The translations under genes were made by a program, and so were the position numbers. A stretch of DNA of 64,000 nucleotides from Owenia fusiformis (Eukaryota; Annelida; Polychaeta; Sabellida; Oweniidae). The notes under the pieces were generated by a model. The model was not told the origin of the DNA, did no database searches, and worked only from the letters and a program-made list of their open reading frames with translations. Positions 24,101 through 34,100 of this stretch are shown piece after piece; within the stretch, counting starts at the first letter, position 1, and each line of letters opens with the position of its first letter. The stretch is from assembly GCA_903813345.2 (NCBI GenBank), contig CAIIXF020000006.1:31912024-31976023 (forward strand), given 5' to 3'.

Positions 24101-24338
24101 GTAATTCTCAACAGTTGCTCTAAACATCCTGAATACTTGGTACCCTACTGTATGTATTTTTCTCCAGTTGAACGTATTGTGTCATTTCATTGTAGATTTA
24201 CTGGATTCATACAATCAAGTGAAAATTGAGATGCAGACAACTGAGCAAGACATGATTATAATGGAGGCAGAATTAGACTTCTTGATCTCATCTCTAGAGA
24301 CATTCAATCCTGACACAGTATCTTGTAACAGTCCTTGA
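2977..24338 (+). CDS. Laminin chain, short arm and coiled coil (5' partial, 23 exons)
   Basis: A secreted basement-membrane subunit of a laminin trimer. Exons: 2977-3157, 4045-4194, 4662-4793, 5300-5423, 5753-5895, 6925-7150, 7693-7978, 9581-9703, 9999-10118, 10967-11183, 11572-11750, 13474-13636, 14091-14281, 15067-15307, 15598-15753, 16384-16517, 18681-19316, 20316-20442, 20673-20826, 22779-22920, 23073-23249, 23779-23941, 24196-24338. All splice sites are GT/AG, all phases agree, and they encode 1435 residues before the TGA stop. Domain order: LF/IVB-like tail (residues 1-62), about four LE modules (63-250), L4 domain inside an LE (250-505), six LE modules (505-860), coiled coil (860-1435) ending SCNSP. 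There are no LG domains, so it is not an alpha chain. The C-terminal Cys resembles the gamma-chain tail that pairs with beta. The start of exon 18 is ambiguous: in-frame acceptors also exist at 20208 and 20247. The 5' exons lie outside the window. Confidence 0.93.
3867..3935 (+). repeat. Three-copy 21-bp repeat in a laminin intron
   Basis: Three adjacent copies of TTATGTCTATAGCTTTCATTT lie in the intron between laminin exons 1 and 2. The rest of that intron (3158-4044) shows nothing I recognise. Confidence 0.75.
4045..6980 (+). CDS. Laminin-EGF (LE) block before the L4 domain
   Basis: Exons 2 to 5 (4045-4194, 4662-4793, 5300-5423, 5753-5895) and the start of exon 6 encode cysteine-rich modules with CxC starts and CDQC or CTQC middles, as in CKPHVIGNKCDQC and CKLHTTGEKCDQC. 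About four complete LE modules are visible. LE modules form the rod-like short arm. Introns between exons hold a three-copy 21-bp repeat at 3867-3935 and otherwise unremarkable AT-rich sequence. Confidence 0.9.
6395..6850. repeat. Diverged 150-bp tandem repeat, fragment of a dispersed family
   Basis: Three imperfect units each carry GCAGCCATTTTATTGTGAAAA or a variant, then TTGGTCAT, then CCACAAGTnTTCCA and GCTTGAAATTGTAC. The stretch is preceded by a CTGT/CCGT microsatellite at about 6170-6290. It fills the intron before laminin exon 6. An open frame crosses it into exon 6 in the wrong frame and is not coding. Confidence 0.6.
6963..10118 (+). CDS. Laminin IV type A (L4/laminin B) domain
   Basis: Exon 6 starts the split LE with PCFCSGHSDNC, very close to the gamma and alpha signature before an L4 domain. 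Exons 7 (7693-7978), 8 (9581-9703) and 9 (9999-10118) give the beta-sandwich. Visible landmarks are FNVHESQWKVNF, LLADLKAIRIRGKYSN and GAAIVNNVEQCVCPIAYM, which match the laminin B ending where the interrupted LE resumes. The GQFCEQCAPGYRR start of exon 10 completes that LE. The four-exon split leaves room for a mariner-like element in the intron at 7979-9580. Confidence 0.9.
7151..7692. other. Laminin intron 6, no feature recognised
   Basis: AT-rich intron sequence between the two halves of the L4 coding region. I see no repeat pair or coding signal in it. Confidence 0.6.
8161..9320. mobile_element. Mariner/Tc1-like DNA transposon, decayed
   Basis: The left end opens ATACAAGGGTTGATTC and the right end, reversed, opens ATACGAGGGTTTATT. 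About 75 bases at each end are inverted copies (8161-8235 and 9246-9320), including CACCGTTTGCTCTAAAAATC against the matching right arm. Ends of this type and size fit the mariner group. The interior minus-strand frame 8508-8756 includes FHFDNAP, reminiscent of the HDNAP catalytic segment of mariner transposases, but stops and frameshifts prevent a full transposase. A 90-base direct repeat inside (about 9036-9125 and 9147-9232) is an internal duplication. Confidence 0.65.
10089..10870 (+). repeat. 43-bp tandem array of exon end plus splice donor
   Basis: About 18 copies of a 38-44-bp unit follow laminin exon 9. The unit reads GTATATGCCCAATTGATTA, then a few bases, then GTGAGTATCTCTCGAGCG. The first member is the real exon end, GTATGCCCAATTGCTTATATG, plus its GTGAGT donor at 10119. 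Nearly every copy keeps GTGAGT. Copies nearest the exon are the most diverged. Confidence 0.92.
10967..15660 (+). CDS. Laminin-EGF block after the L4 domain
   Basis: Exons 10 to 15 encode about six LE modules. Their starts are CDCNGHSTETSC, CMCPGNVIEG, CSCNNRAITC, CACSNLGATGFC, CDCDPVGSIATSC and CECNPAGTLN. Six LE modules between L4 and coiled coil is also the gamma-chain number. Exon 15 leaves the EGF series with CELCGECYDNW, a Cys pair followed by Asp-Trp. This is more like the beta-chain entry into the coiled coil than the gamma form, so chain assignment stays mixed. Confidence 0.88.
11173..11218 (+). repeat. Two-copy duplication of exon 10 end and donor
   Basis: The boundary AGGCACCCCATGTAAGTT (exon end at 11183, donor GTAAGT) is followed at once by a second copy, AGGCACCCCATGAAGTT, then AAGTTTTC. 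This is the same boundary duplication as the long arrays, but only a dimer. Confidence 0.8.
12110..13335. mobile_element. Foldback element with tandem-repeat inverted ends
   Basis: At 12115-12260 there are about five units of GCATTATACCGAAACCCATT type (about 30 bp). At 13180-13335 the same unit appears as its reverse complement (GGTTTTCGGTACAATGCGTG). The two arrays point towards each other around about 0.9 kb of AT-rich DNA without coding potential. Inverted ends built of tandem repeats are the hallmark of foldback-type DNA elements. It sits in the intron between laminin exons 11 and 12. Confidence 0.7.
13637..15066. other. Laminin introns around exon 13, no feature recognised
   Basis: Apart from exon 13 (14091-14281), this stretch is AT-rich intron. 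I see no repeat array, inverted repeat or coding signal. Confidence 0.5.
15660..24338 (+). CDS. Laminin coiled-coil region and C-terminal tail
   Basis: The 3' part of exon 15 and exons 16 to 23 encode a long alpha-helical, heptad-like region rich in Gln, Asn, Ala and Leu with many Asn-X-Ser/Thr sequons. Exon 17 (18681-19316) is by far the longest at 212 codons. It holds a Gly/Pro-containing interruption (GGNFEVQF, then VGFPPRITSVG) with one cysteine (ENICAEV), possibly a short non-helical insert. The last exon ends ETFNPDTVSCNSP followed by TGA. The penultimate-region Cys would allow disulphide bonding to a partner chain. Confidence 0.85.
15785..15938. mobile_element. 154-bp hairpin MITE
   Basis: The ends GGGATTGAATAAGGGTTTTA and the reverse of TATTCAATCCC form inverted arms of about 45 bases that include CAATATGATATTGACC and its complement. 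The centre has two further CAATATGATATTG copies. It lies 30 bases after the donor of laminin exon 15. Confidence 0.75.
16540..18237 (+). repeat. 82-bp tandem array derived from exon 16 end
   Basis: About 20 copies of an 82-bp unit (TAGCCCAACAACAGGGATTT, CATCATGTTTAACATATC, AAATTGCG and intervening bases) fill the intron after laminin exon 16. The exon itself ends CAACAGGGATTTGATCAG with donor GTATGG at 16518. The unit carries CAACAGGGATTTCATCATGT, so it appears to contain a degenerate copy of the exon end. The donor is lost in the copies. Units differ by few substitutions, indicating recent homogenisation. Confidence 0.9.
19575..20210 (+). repeat. 21-bp tandem array (about 29 copies)
   Basis: The unit is ATAGCTCCTATAAAACAGACC with CAG/CAA alternation, in the laminin intron between exons 17 and 18. 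Because 21 is a multiple of 3 and the unit lacks stops in several frames, it creates long artificial open frames on both strands. Each unit carries AAACAG, and the array ends at an AAACAG/ACATCA that is itself a possible in-phase acceptor for exon 18. Confidence 0.92.
21060..21489 (-). mobile_element. LINE ORF2 fragment
   Basis: The minus-strand frame ending near 21227 reads WFSKLISEDKDKWKIIPKAE and, further on, FWKRGLEIW and CDIIWNN. The spacing of K-W...P, W-K-G-L-E-W and I-W-N-N matches the region after the reverse transcriptase domain of LINE ORF2 proteins. It is cut at 21490 by another repeat. The assignment is by pattern only. Confidence 0.5.
21490..22447. mobile_element. Dispersed repeat family A (CCCATCGAACA ends)
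   Basis: The left end reads AGACAACAGCAACGCCAAAG, then CCCATCGAACAGCC. Blocks AAAATGGCGGCCATTTTTC and CAAAATCGCTCCACTACTTT follow twice. A second long copy is at 57168-58274 and a short one at 46705-46805. In the 57-kb copy the right end is TTTGTTCGATGAGAT, roughly inverted to the left CCCATCGAACA, suggesting a non-autonomous TIR element. Confidence 0.6.
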
Positions 24339-26588
24339 AACAGCCTCATGGAATATTATTGACCGTTGAAAGGGATTGTGTGTAATACTAATAATATGTC
24401 TGATGTACATTTCTGTATTTCCAATATGTTCAATTTTAGCCATTGTCATATTGCTGTCATATTCCTCACTCTCTTGTTAGTTTAATGTATTTAATAATAC
24501 ACATCCAAAACATATTTTGTCAGATTAAGACCTAATATAATTGTATTTATCAGTGTTAAAACATAAGAGTTAATAATAATGAGAATAGTGAGCTTGACAG
24601 TGATATAATAAAACAAATATTTCATTCTATTTTCAGTGAATACCTGTGGCATTTTCACAAGATGATATTCTACTAGCCCTTTGTACCTTATTGAATTTCA
24701 CTTGTAAAAGACGCACATATATTCACTTCAACAGAATGAAATATTTGAATAAAATATCACAAGACGACAAAGCACTTGAAATAATGTATAATAAATTAGG
24801 TGGCAGTTTATTCTACTAAATAGTATCTCCCAGAATTGAAGGGACTGGGTGTTACAACCAACTGTATGATAATTTTCAGCTGGAATATGTAAAGAAGAAT
24901 TTGGCAACCAGTTAACATCACTGGTCCTCACCTGGTTATAAAGACGTTATAACAAAATGGATGAACTTCCGTAAGAGAAAATTTTGATTTTCACCAAGAA
25001 GGAGATTGATTTGTATCCAAATAGTTTACCCATCTGTTAATAATAACATAGGGTTACTGAAAACCAAGGCAGTCACATGGAAATACTGAAATATATCCAT
25101 CAACTCCGACAATTGAGACAACGGAAGTTCATCCATTTTGTTGTAAAGACATAACTCTTTACAATCAGGTGGGGACAAGTGGACAAAGTGGAATACTCGT
25201 ATTAATTTAAATATCAATACTTTCAGTATAGTATCCTGTTACTCTACAGTATACACATTTTGTGATATTTACACTGAAGTTATATGTGACTCACTCGTGA
25301 AGATATCAATAACTACTTATGGATGTAAATAATATTTTTATTATTTATATTATTGTTATACATGTATTATTGATTTTCTATTAACTCAACTTGGTCATGG
25401 GAACATGTGGTCTGTTTTATTGTTAGTATTACTTGAAAGATTGCATCAGTCAAACTTTATATTAATTGTATTAACTTACATGACACGTGGGTTATTTTTT
25501 CACTTATTAAATTCTTGCACATATTGGGATGGGACATTAGTCGCTACTTCACGTACTTGTGACATAGTTATCTGTGACATTATTTTGGAATTTGCATGTA
25601 GCCCTATTGGGGAAAACATGTGTCAATATAAATTCATATGTTATGAATATGGTACATGTATGAATGGTACATATTGGGGATTCAATTTTCTTTTTGATGC
25701 TACGCTCGCTCGTGCAGATATCATATCCATTCGTGGATAAAAATCATATCACTCATAAATCATAGGATGTCCTCTATGTATACATCAATAAGAAAATTAC
25801 TCAAATTACTCAAAGACCAACTTTCTGTTCACCCTCATATGAAAAAGTCATTTGATCCTTCCAGTGATTCTAATGTCCTGTGTTCAGGGTTTACCAAGGG
25901 AGTAAAGATCTCAATGAGCATGTTTATTAATTTATATATTCATTCTATATTTATTTACTATTACTACTGTAGTTGTCCTAATTGTTGGAGATGTGAAAAT
26001 AATTAAACTGACAAATGAATATATGTATTTGTTGATGAAGAGTATTGTACTGCAACTCAATAATAAAGATATTTTGACATAATGAAAGCAAACTGTTCAC
26101 ATACATGTATTATCTTATTTTCCTCACTGTTTGGCCAAAAGGTAAGAATTCGGAAATATTTTGAACTGCTTCAAATTAAATTTTTTTTTCAAAATCATTT
26201 AGAAGTAGACAGGATTTTAAATCTGACCTTTTATTTCAGATCTGACTTTTCGTAAATACTAGTTGAAAATACCTTCCGAGCCTCCTTAAGATTGCTTGCA
26301 ATATTGATAATTGATATCTCGATCACTTAAAATAATTATACATGTAAATGAAAACATTGAACATAACCAGTAGATGTATGCTGAAAGAAATAGAACATAA
26401 TTCATATTTTGATGGTTTTGGGATTTTTGAGATTCCTGTTCTTGTGTTCACAAGAGGTTTATGTTTAAAATGGAAACAGTCAGTCCTTTTTTCAAACAAT
26501 TCGATTAATTTAAGCTATATTTGGCAGATTTGTATGAATACTTAAGCAGCTATCTTGACTTCAATATTTTGATCCAAGAACACACTTA
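24339..26588 (+). other. Laminin 3' flank and convergent intergenic region
   Basis: This region lies between the laminin stop (24338) and the POLD1 stop (27434, opposite strand). Candidate polyadenylation signals for laminin are AATAAA at 24607 and AATAAAG at about 26061. One MITE sits at 24951-25142. A 111-codon open frame at 25405-25740 has no family signature and I do not call it. Confidence 0.5.
24951..25142. mobile_element. 192-bp MITE with 22-bp perfect TIRs
   Basis: The left end AACAAAATGGATGAACTTCC (24951 onward) is repeated inverted at 25121-25142. There is no coding sequence inside. It is downstream of laminin. Confidence 0.8.
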
Positions 26589-27097
26589 CTGGTACCGCAC
26601 TCTGCAAACTAGTTACCGAAACAGATCCATTTCGTCTGAACCTCGAAGGTACGATTTTTCTTATTTCACGAAATTGTAGGCAGAATTTTTCCCATGAGAT
26701 TTTATCAAAAATATGTGTCAATATCATTATGTTAAAAAAATCTACACATTTGTGAGCACATAGTTCAGAAGACAACAAAATTGATTTAATACCTTACTAT
26801 TGTTACGGAAATGGAATGGGTTAAAAGTGCATATTTTAACCATTTTTGAAGTTCCATTTATGTTACAAATTGAGGAATTATAGGACGATTCTGTCATCCC
26901 ACAAACTATTTTGTGCAAAATCGCTTAGAATTCCAGAAACATATGATGCTTATACATGTTTGTGCCAAAAAGAATGGAATGATTTATCCTATCTCAAGAA
27001 ATCAAAAAAAAAATTTACTGAACTTTCCAATAACCATAGCCATCTTGTTACTGAACTGGATCTGTTTCGGTAACAGCATAATTGAGTGCAGTACCAC
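26589..27097. mobile_element. 0.5-kb TIR element
   Basis: The left end CTGGTACCGCACTC, then GTTACCGAAACAGATCC, is matched inverted at the right by GGATCTGTTTCGGTAAC, then GAGTGCAGTACCA. The TIRs are about 40 bp. It lies between the POLD1 stop and the laminin 3' flank. Confidence 0.7.
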
Positions 27098-27433
27098 TGA
27101 CACTTAATGCACTCTCTTGTGTATTGGTTTAAAACAACTTCCATCAAATTAGCTTTAGGACATGATTTGTCTATATATTGTAATGGTTGTTAAAAATATG
27201 TTTACATGTCCAACAGAAACTTCACTTCTTATTCCCATTTTGCAATCAGTCTTATCGCACATGTTCCTTCCAGTTGATCTTGAATAATAACAGACTAATC
27301 CAACATAAGACATCCATTGTACTCATTTTGTACTCGTGTTTTGGCAACTCATTCATGTGGGAAAGTCTTCAAATATGTTGTTGTAGCAATGGCCATATTT
27401 TGATGTAAACATCACTCGCAGCAGAAGATTATA

Positions 27434-30400
27434 TCACCATGATGGATTTCCAAATCTTTGTAAAAGTTTGTCTGATTTTTCTAGATCCTTTTGCACCTTT
27501 TTACGCATGTAAAATATTGGGCAATCTCGACTGAAAATAAAGGTTCCATAATTACAATACTAATAAAGATTCCATTTCAATGAAAACAATGAATACCTAA
27601 TTTACATGTTATTCCTTTAAAGATCAGTAGCTTAACACACTAGGCTGTTACTAGTAAATGACAATAGACAAATAATCTAGTCATTGTATTACATACCTTG
27701 AACACAAAACCTCCTCATGTAAGCTCCCCTGACACCGCTGACATTGTGTCCACAGGCGAGAGAATTTCTCTTCCAGGGCACTGAAGTGGGCAACTTCCTT
27801 CTGGTAGAGTCCAGACTCCTTTGGTTTACAGTATTTGCAAACTGCATCAGTGCCTTAAATAAAAATTGTAATCATGTGACAACATTCATAACAGGACAAT
27901 TACTCAAAAACCGATGGCTATATAATTCGTATTTTATTCACATGACGTCAGAACATAGTTTTCACATAACATCCACAATATATCTGGTTATTGATTTGTA
28001 AATATCAGCATCTCTAATTTGATTGTTCAGAAATGATGGTTCCTATGGTAACTTGACATTTGGGTAGGCAGGGCATTTTAAATCCACAATATACCATTGC
28101 ATAAATCTAGCAATGCATGCAAATGAAGGCTTATATTATTTCTGTTCTTGTTTAAATTACATTGGATAATGGAGCAAAATCACAGATCTAGTAAACTTAA
28201 CATCACATATGATTGCTCTGATGTCACCATCAAACAAAGTCAAACTTGAGAGATTCCAAGATTTCACAGATTGAAGCTGCCATTAGATTCTGTGTCCTTG
28301 GAGAGCAGACCAAACAGAAAAACGATGAATCAGATTTGGAATATGTATGGTAAAGATCCTATGATGAGACAATCTTTAATTTTGCTGTTTTCAATGGGAT
28401 GGATGAGTTGAGACATGTATGGTTATGGAACAATGCAAGAACTTTCAACAGCATTTCAAATGGGCCTTCAAGTTTCCTTGATGTGTTCATAGCACAGCAG
28501 CACCAATGGGCTGAATGCCAGTGACTGCATTAAATACAAAAAGTTTCCTTGATGTGTTCATAGCACTGCAGCACCAATGGGCTGAATGCCAGTGACTGCA
28601 TTAAATACAAAAAGTTTCCTTGATGTGTTCATAGCACTGCAGCACCAATGGGCTGAATGCCAGTGACTGCATTAAATACAAAAAGTTTCCTTGATGTGTT
28701 CATAGCACTGCAGCACCAATGGGCTGAATGCCAGTGACTGCATTAAATACAAAAAGTTTCCTTGATGTGTTCATAGCACTGCAGCACCAATGGGCTGAAT
28801 GCCAGTGACTGCATTAAATACAAAAAGTTTCCTTGATGTGTTCATAGCACTGCAGCACCAATGGGCTGAATGCCAGTGACTGCATTAAATACAAAAAGTT
28901 TCCTTGATGTGTTCATAGCACTGCAGCACCAATGGGCTGAATGCCAGTGACTGCATTAAATACAAAAAGTTTCCTTGATGTGTTCATAGCACTGCAGCAC
29001 CAATGGGCTGAATGCCAGTGACTGCATTAAATACAAAAAGTTTCCTTGATGTGTTCATAGCACAGCAGCACCAATGGGCTGAATGCCAGTGACTGCATTA
29101 AATACAAAAAGTTTCCTTGATGTGTTCATAGCACTGCAGCACCAATGGGCTGAATGCCAGTGACTGCATTAAATACAAAAAGTTTCCTTGATGTGTTCAT
29201 AGCACTGCAGCACCAATGGGCTGAATGCCAGTGACTGCATTAAATACAAAAAGTTTCCTTGATGTGTTCATAGCACAGCAGCACCAATGGGCTGAATGCC
29301 AGTGACTGCATTAAATACAAAAAGTTTCCTTGATGTGTTCATAGCACTGCAGCACCAATGGGCTGAATGCCAGTGACTGCATTAAATACAAAAAGTTTCC
29401 TTGATGTGTTCATAGCACAGCAGCACCAATGGGCTGAATGCCAGTGACTGCATTAAATACAAAAAGTTTCCTTGATGTGTTCATAGCACTGCAGCACCAA
29501 TGGGCTGAATGCCAGTGACTGCATTAAATACAAAAAGTTTCCTTGATGTGTTCATAGCACAGCAGCACCAATGGGCTGAATGCCAGTGACTGCATTAAAT
29601 ACAAAAAGTTTCCTTGATGTGTTCATAGCACAGCAGCACCAATGGGCTGAATGCCAGTGACTGCATTAAATACAAAAAGTTTCCTTGATGTGTTCATAGC
29701 ACTGCAGCACCAATGGGCTGAATGCCAGTGACTGCATTAAATACAAAAAGTTTCCTTGATGTGTTCATAGCACTGCAGCACCAATGGGCTGAATGCCAGT
29801 GACTGCATTAAATACAAAAAGTTTCCTTGATGTGTTCATAGCACTGCAGCACCAATGGGCTGAATGCCAGTGACTGTATTAAATACAAAAAGTTTCCTTG
29901 ATGTGTTCATAGCACTGCAGCACCAATGGGCTGAATGCCAGTGACTGCATTAAATACAAAAAGTTTCCTTGATGTGTTCATAGCACTGCAGCACCAATGG
30001 GCTGAATGCCAGTGACTGCATTAAATACAAAAAGTTTCCTTGATGTGTTCATAGCACTGCAGCACCAATGGGCTGAATGCCAGTGACTGCATTAAATACA
30101 AAAAGTTTCCTTGATGTGTTCATAGCACAGCAGCACCAATGGGCTGAATGCCAGTGACTGCATTAAATACAAAAAGTTTCCTTGATGTGTTCATAGCACT
30201 GCAGCACCAATGGGCTGAATGCCAGTGACTGCATTAAATACAAAAAGTTTCCTTGATGTGTTCATAGCACTGCAGCACCAATGGGCTGAATGCCAGTGAC
30301 TGCATTAAATACAAAAGAAAGTACTCTTGGGATAATACATGTGACTATGAGAAATAATAGCACATATACATAAAAGTAGATATGAGGAAATGCATGTGAT

Positions 30401-31144
30401 TCACTCATAACTTTGCCTACCATTTTATTGATTTTCTCTAAAGAACAGGGCGACATAAAAATCCCCTGCCTACCTAAGGTTACTATAGTAACTATTGTTT
30501 TTGACGAATCAAATTACAAATGCTGATATTTTTGGTATCAATAACCAGATGATTTTGGATGCTATATGAAAAGTACATGAAATAATATTAATAAAAAAAC
30601 ACTTAAAAATAGAACATTTTCCACAAACTTATCAAATGACCTTGTATGCCTAAAGTTCAGCTCAAAAATCAACTTTCAAAACTAAAGTGTAATGATTTCA
30701 CAGTACTTTCATTACAACTTAGAAAATTGCAATGTTATGGCTTTTTTAAATCAATCATTCCGAATTTTTCAGCGTAAGACAGCTATTCCAATTTACAATA
30801 TGAACTTGCCCATTGCAAACTTTGAACATTGAATGTTATATGGTTTAACTGCAAACAACTACTGTTTACGTTCTTGATTTGACTTTAGGCTTTCTGTAAT
30901 GCTTTTAAATTCTGAGCGCAAGTTCATTTCCATTGAGGCTAAATATATTAATCTTTACATTGGCAAATCAACACCAAAAACACACACAAACATGAGTATT
31001 ACAAGTCTGCTACAATGAAGTTCTACATACTGTTATTGTCCAGCACAGCTTTACAACCAATACATGTTTCTCTCTTCTTGGCAAAGGCTGCAAGTCCTCC
31101 CACCTTGGAGGTCACTATGGTCTTGGTTCTTGTATGGTCACCCT
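27434..31144 (-). CDS. POLD1: POLD1 CysA and CysB metal-binding exons
   Basis: Exon 31144-31031 gives [16 protein letters not shown] and the first CysA pair CIGC. Exon 27853-27697 gives the second pair CKYC and the first CysB pair (TQCQRCQGS), ending after LCS. Exon 27530-27434 gives [16 protein letters not shown] and the tail RFGNPSW. All eight expected cysteines are present. The intron between the first two exons carries the 71-bp satellite. Confidence 0.95.
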
Positions 31145-34100
31145 CTGGAACATATTAATATGGTACATAATTTCTTTGTTCGGTTCACGGTTTTTATCTT
31201 TTTGGTTCAGTTTTTCTGTTCTTATCACACTTCAATGACAAGGTATTAACATGACAAAATCTCACCACCTAGTTGCCTTAAGTCAGATTTGAATTTGTGA
31301 GAACTTGTAGATGATTTTGAAAAAAAATTGGTCAATTTTATGCAAGTTGAAAAAAGACCTTTCTTGACCCCGAGAAGGCCGTTGAAGGTGAAATCTTAAA
31401 TCTAAATAAGATTTGAACTTCTGAGAACTCAGAGATGATTTTGAAAAAAAAATTGGTCAATTTGAAGCAAGTTGACCTTTTTGACCTAGAGAAGGTCAAA
31501 TCTTTATTGACTTTGAGAAGGTAATTATAGGTCAAATCTAAAATCTAAAAAAAATAATTTGAAGCAAGTTGAAAAAAGACCTTTTTGACCCTTTATTGAC
31601 ATTGAGAAGGTTATTGAAGGTGAAATGAAAACATCGAATTGTTGTTATTTTCTGAAATTATAACCAACTATTAATTCAAAATAAACAGTTCAAAAGATTT
31701 GAACCAATCTCTCGACGATTTGTTGTGATTTTTGGAATTTTTTATAAGGAAATAAGACCAAAATTCACAATTCAAAGTTGAATTGAACAAAATGGCGGCT
31801 GTTTTAATTCGAATTTTGTATCACGACATGCCCATATGGGACAGAATATCGATGTTGCACTCTGGGAGCCAATCGTCCTTGGTCTAAACAGTATTTGTTA
31901 AGTTATTGGAAGTTGCCAACCACCATCCACCAACCAAATCAGAAAAAATGGAGACCATAACAATACTTTTTGTCTTTTTGGTGGTGACATACGATACTGT
32001 ACTTCTACTTAATTTGGTGCTACTTATTTTGGCAGGTTTGCTGTTTTGAACATTTGGCGACTATTTAATTTGGCGGACTTTCAATATTGAAATGTATATA
32101 CCATACAAAGAATGGGTATCGATATGGCAAACTCAGGGCTTGCATTAACGGCGTCCCGTACATGTTGAGGACTCAAAAATAATTTGGAGGATGCAAAAAT
32201 TGAAAATATTTCCGTTTTTTGGACGCAATTTTTTTTAGGTCAATACTACAATGTGTTTACAACGAAACACCCAAGATCGGGCCATATATCACTGAGCCCT
32301 CGGGCATATATGCCATGATAGTGACATAACCTCTAAATAATCATGATTCTCTCAAATTTTTTCGACTTTGTTTATTTTTAGATTTGAAACCATGACACGC
32401 CACAGTTTTTCCTATTCAGAAACAAATATTAGGTTATTCATGAAATAAAATGTATTCATTGTCGAATGAACGAACATGCATTTATTCAGTCCGTACTTAA
32501 CGTTTACTTTTTGAACACACGTTTCTCTTAAACCAGTCATCAAAAATTTCTGAAAATCTTACAAATTGTCAATTTAATGGCCATCTTTTGAATGGTAACA
32601 ATATCATTTGAAATAGATACACATACTTTCATCTATATTGTTTTAAAAACACATTAAACACTTGTTTTGTTCTTGGTATCATGTTTCCAGAGTGAAATGA
32701 AACATCTTTCCGAAGCTCATTGGAACAAAACGACATAAACACATGTTTAGGTCTCTCAATATTGTAATTGTACAAAGGAAATTTTGGTTGATTTTAAAAA
32801 AGTATCTTGTTAATGAAATAAAAGGTTTTCTTGATTTTTATCTATTTTGGGGGGATTTTGTTTTAATTTTTTGAATACTTTTTTAAAATCAACCAAAAAT
32901 TCCTTCGTATAGCTTTAATATTGAGAGGTCTAAATATATATCTTTTATTGACTCTTTAGATGTCATATAATGACATATTAGTCACTAAGGTAGAGCAGTT
33001 CTTCCCATTGTCGAGTTGAAGAACTGGTATCTTTATCCTGGCTAGAACCATAGACAATTCTATTTTATCGAGTTAGCAGCACTCTAGTAATCGCCGGTAC
33101 AGGTCAGCAGTCATAGGTCAAAGACAAATCACAAGAAGTGCTGTGACCTGGGTTTGAACCCAAGACCTCTACTTTTCAGCCTGAAGCCAGACTTCCTGCT
33201 TTTCAGACCAATGCCTTAACCACTAGGCCAACCCGGCGACCAAAATAAGTAGCACCAAATTAAAAACATGTTGTATATGCTATTTTGTTTCAACAAGGTT
33301 CGGAAAGACATTTTATTTCATTCTCAAGAATTGGTAGAAAGGAGCAAAAACAGTTGCACTAAAAAAACAAAAAATGTTAACAAAAACAGTTATATAAAAT
33401 ATTTCTAAATAATTTTCGCATTAAATTGTTGTCAATCAGTCAACATTACATAAAATACCATGTTTTTTTACAGAATGTTTTCAATGATTGAGAAAAACAT
33501 TGTTGAATTCAGTTCTCCATATCGATACCTATCCTTTATGATTGAAACATGAAATATTGAATTTGGCGGCTACTTAATTTGGTGCTACTTATTTTGGTGC
33601 ATTTGCTGTTTTGAACATTTGGTGAAAATGTTTTGCAAAATTTCATTCATTCACGCATACTTTTCTCATGTATCAGAATGATTGTGCAATACTCCAATTC
33701 GTGATAAGAGTTTAGGTGGTAATTTACATAAATATCTCCCACGATGCATCGCTTTGGAAGGGACAAATTTTCATTGGCCCACCGAATGAGTCGAACGAGA
33801 TTGCAAAGTCAAAGGTTATGAATAATCAGAAATATAATCGGAGATTCAAAGTAACATATACATGTATATATTATTTTTTCAACTTCAGATTTCTTTGGAT
33901 TATAGTTCAAAAAGCCTTGTTGTATATCTTAATTAAATCTATCGTTTGTGCAAATGCAACTCTACATAAACGTTTAACAAAGCCGCAGTGCAGCATTGAA
34001 AATCACACCCCTGTGTAATCCAATGGGAAAGAACCCAGATGTAGACGAAGTTGTACCCTATATTAGAGCTCTTCAAACCGGAGGTATCTAAACTGAACTA

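Larger units (their letters stand above)
32010..33262. mobile_element. TIR element of about 1.25 kb with nested insertions
   Basis: TAATTTGGTGCTACTTATTT at 32010 is repeated as a perfect 23-bp inverted copy at 33240-33262. A direct copy of the left end (about 85 bp) recurs near 33560-33630. Inside are a hairpin (32748-32931) and a tRNA-derived SINE (33239 down to about 32990). There is no transposase. It lies in the POLD1 intron 31145-34703. Confidence 0.55.

Noticed and set aside
25405-25740. 111-codon frame between laminin and POLD1
   Set aside because: It has no family signature, no splice partner and AT-driven composition. It probably lies in 3' flank.
26846-27107. Two overlapping frames of 64-75 codons
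   Set aside because: They lie within the 26589-27097 TIR element, with no transposase motif visible.
33140-33239. Possible tRNA gene on the minus strand
   Set aside because: A and B boxes are present, but the spacing is long and acceptor-stem pairing is not convincing. A SINE body follows, so I call it a SINE.
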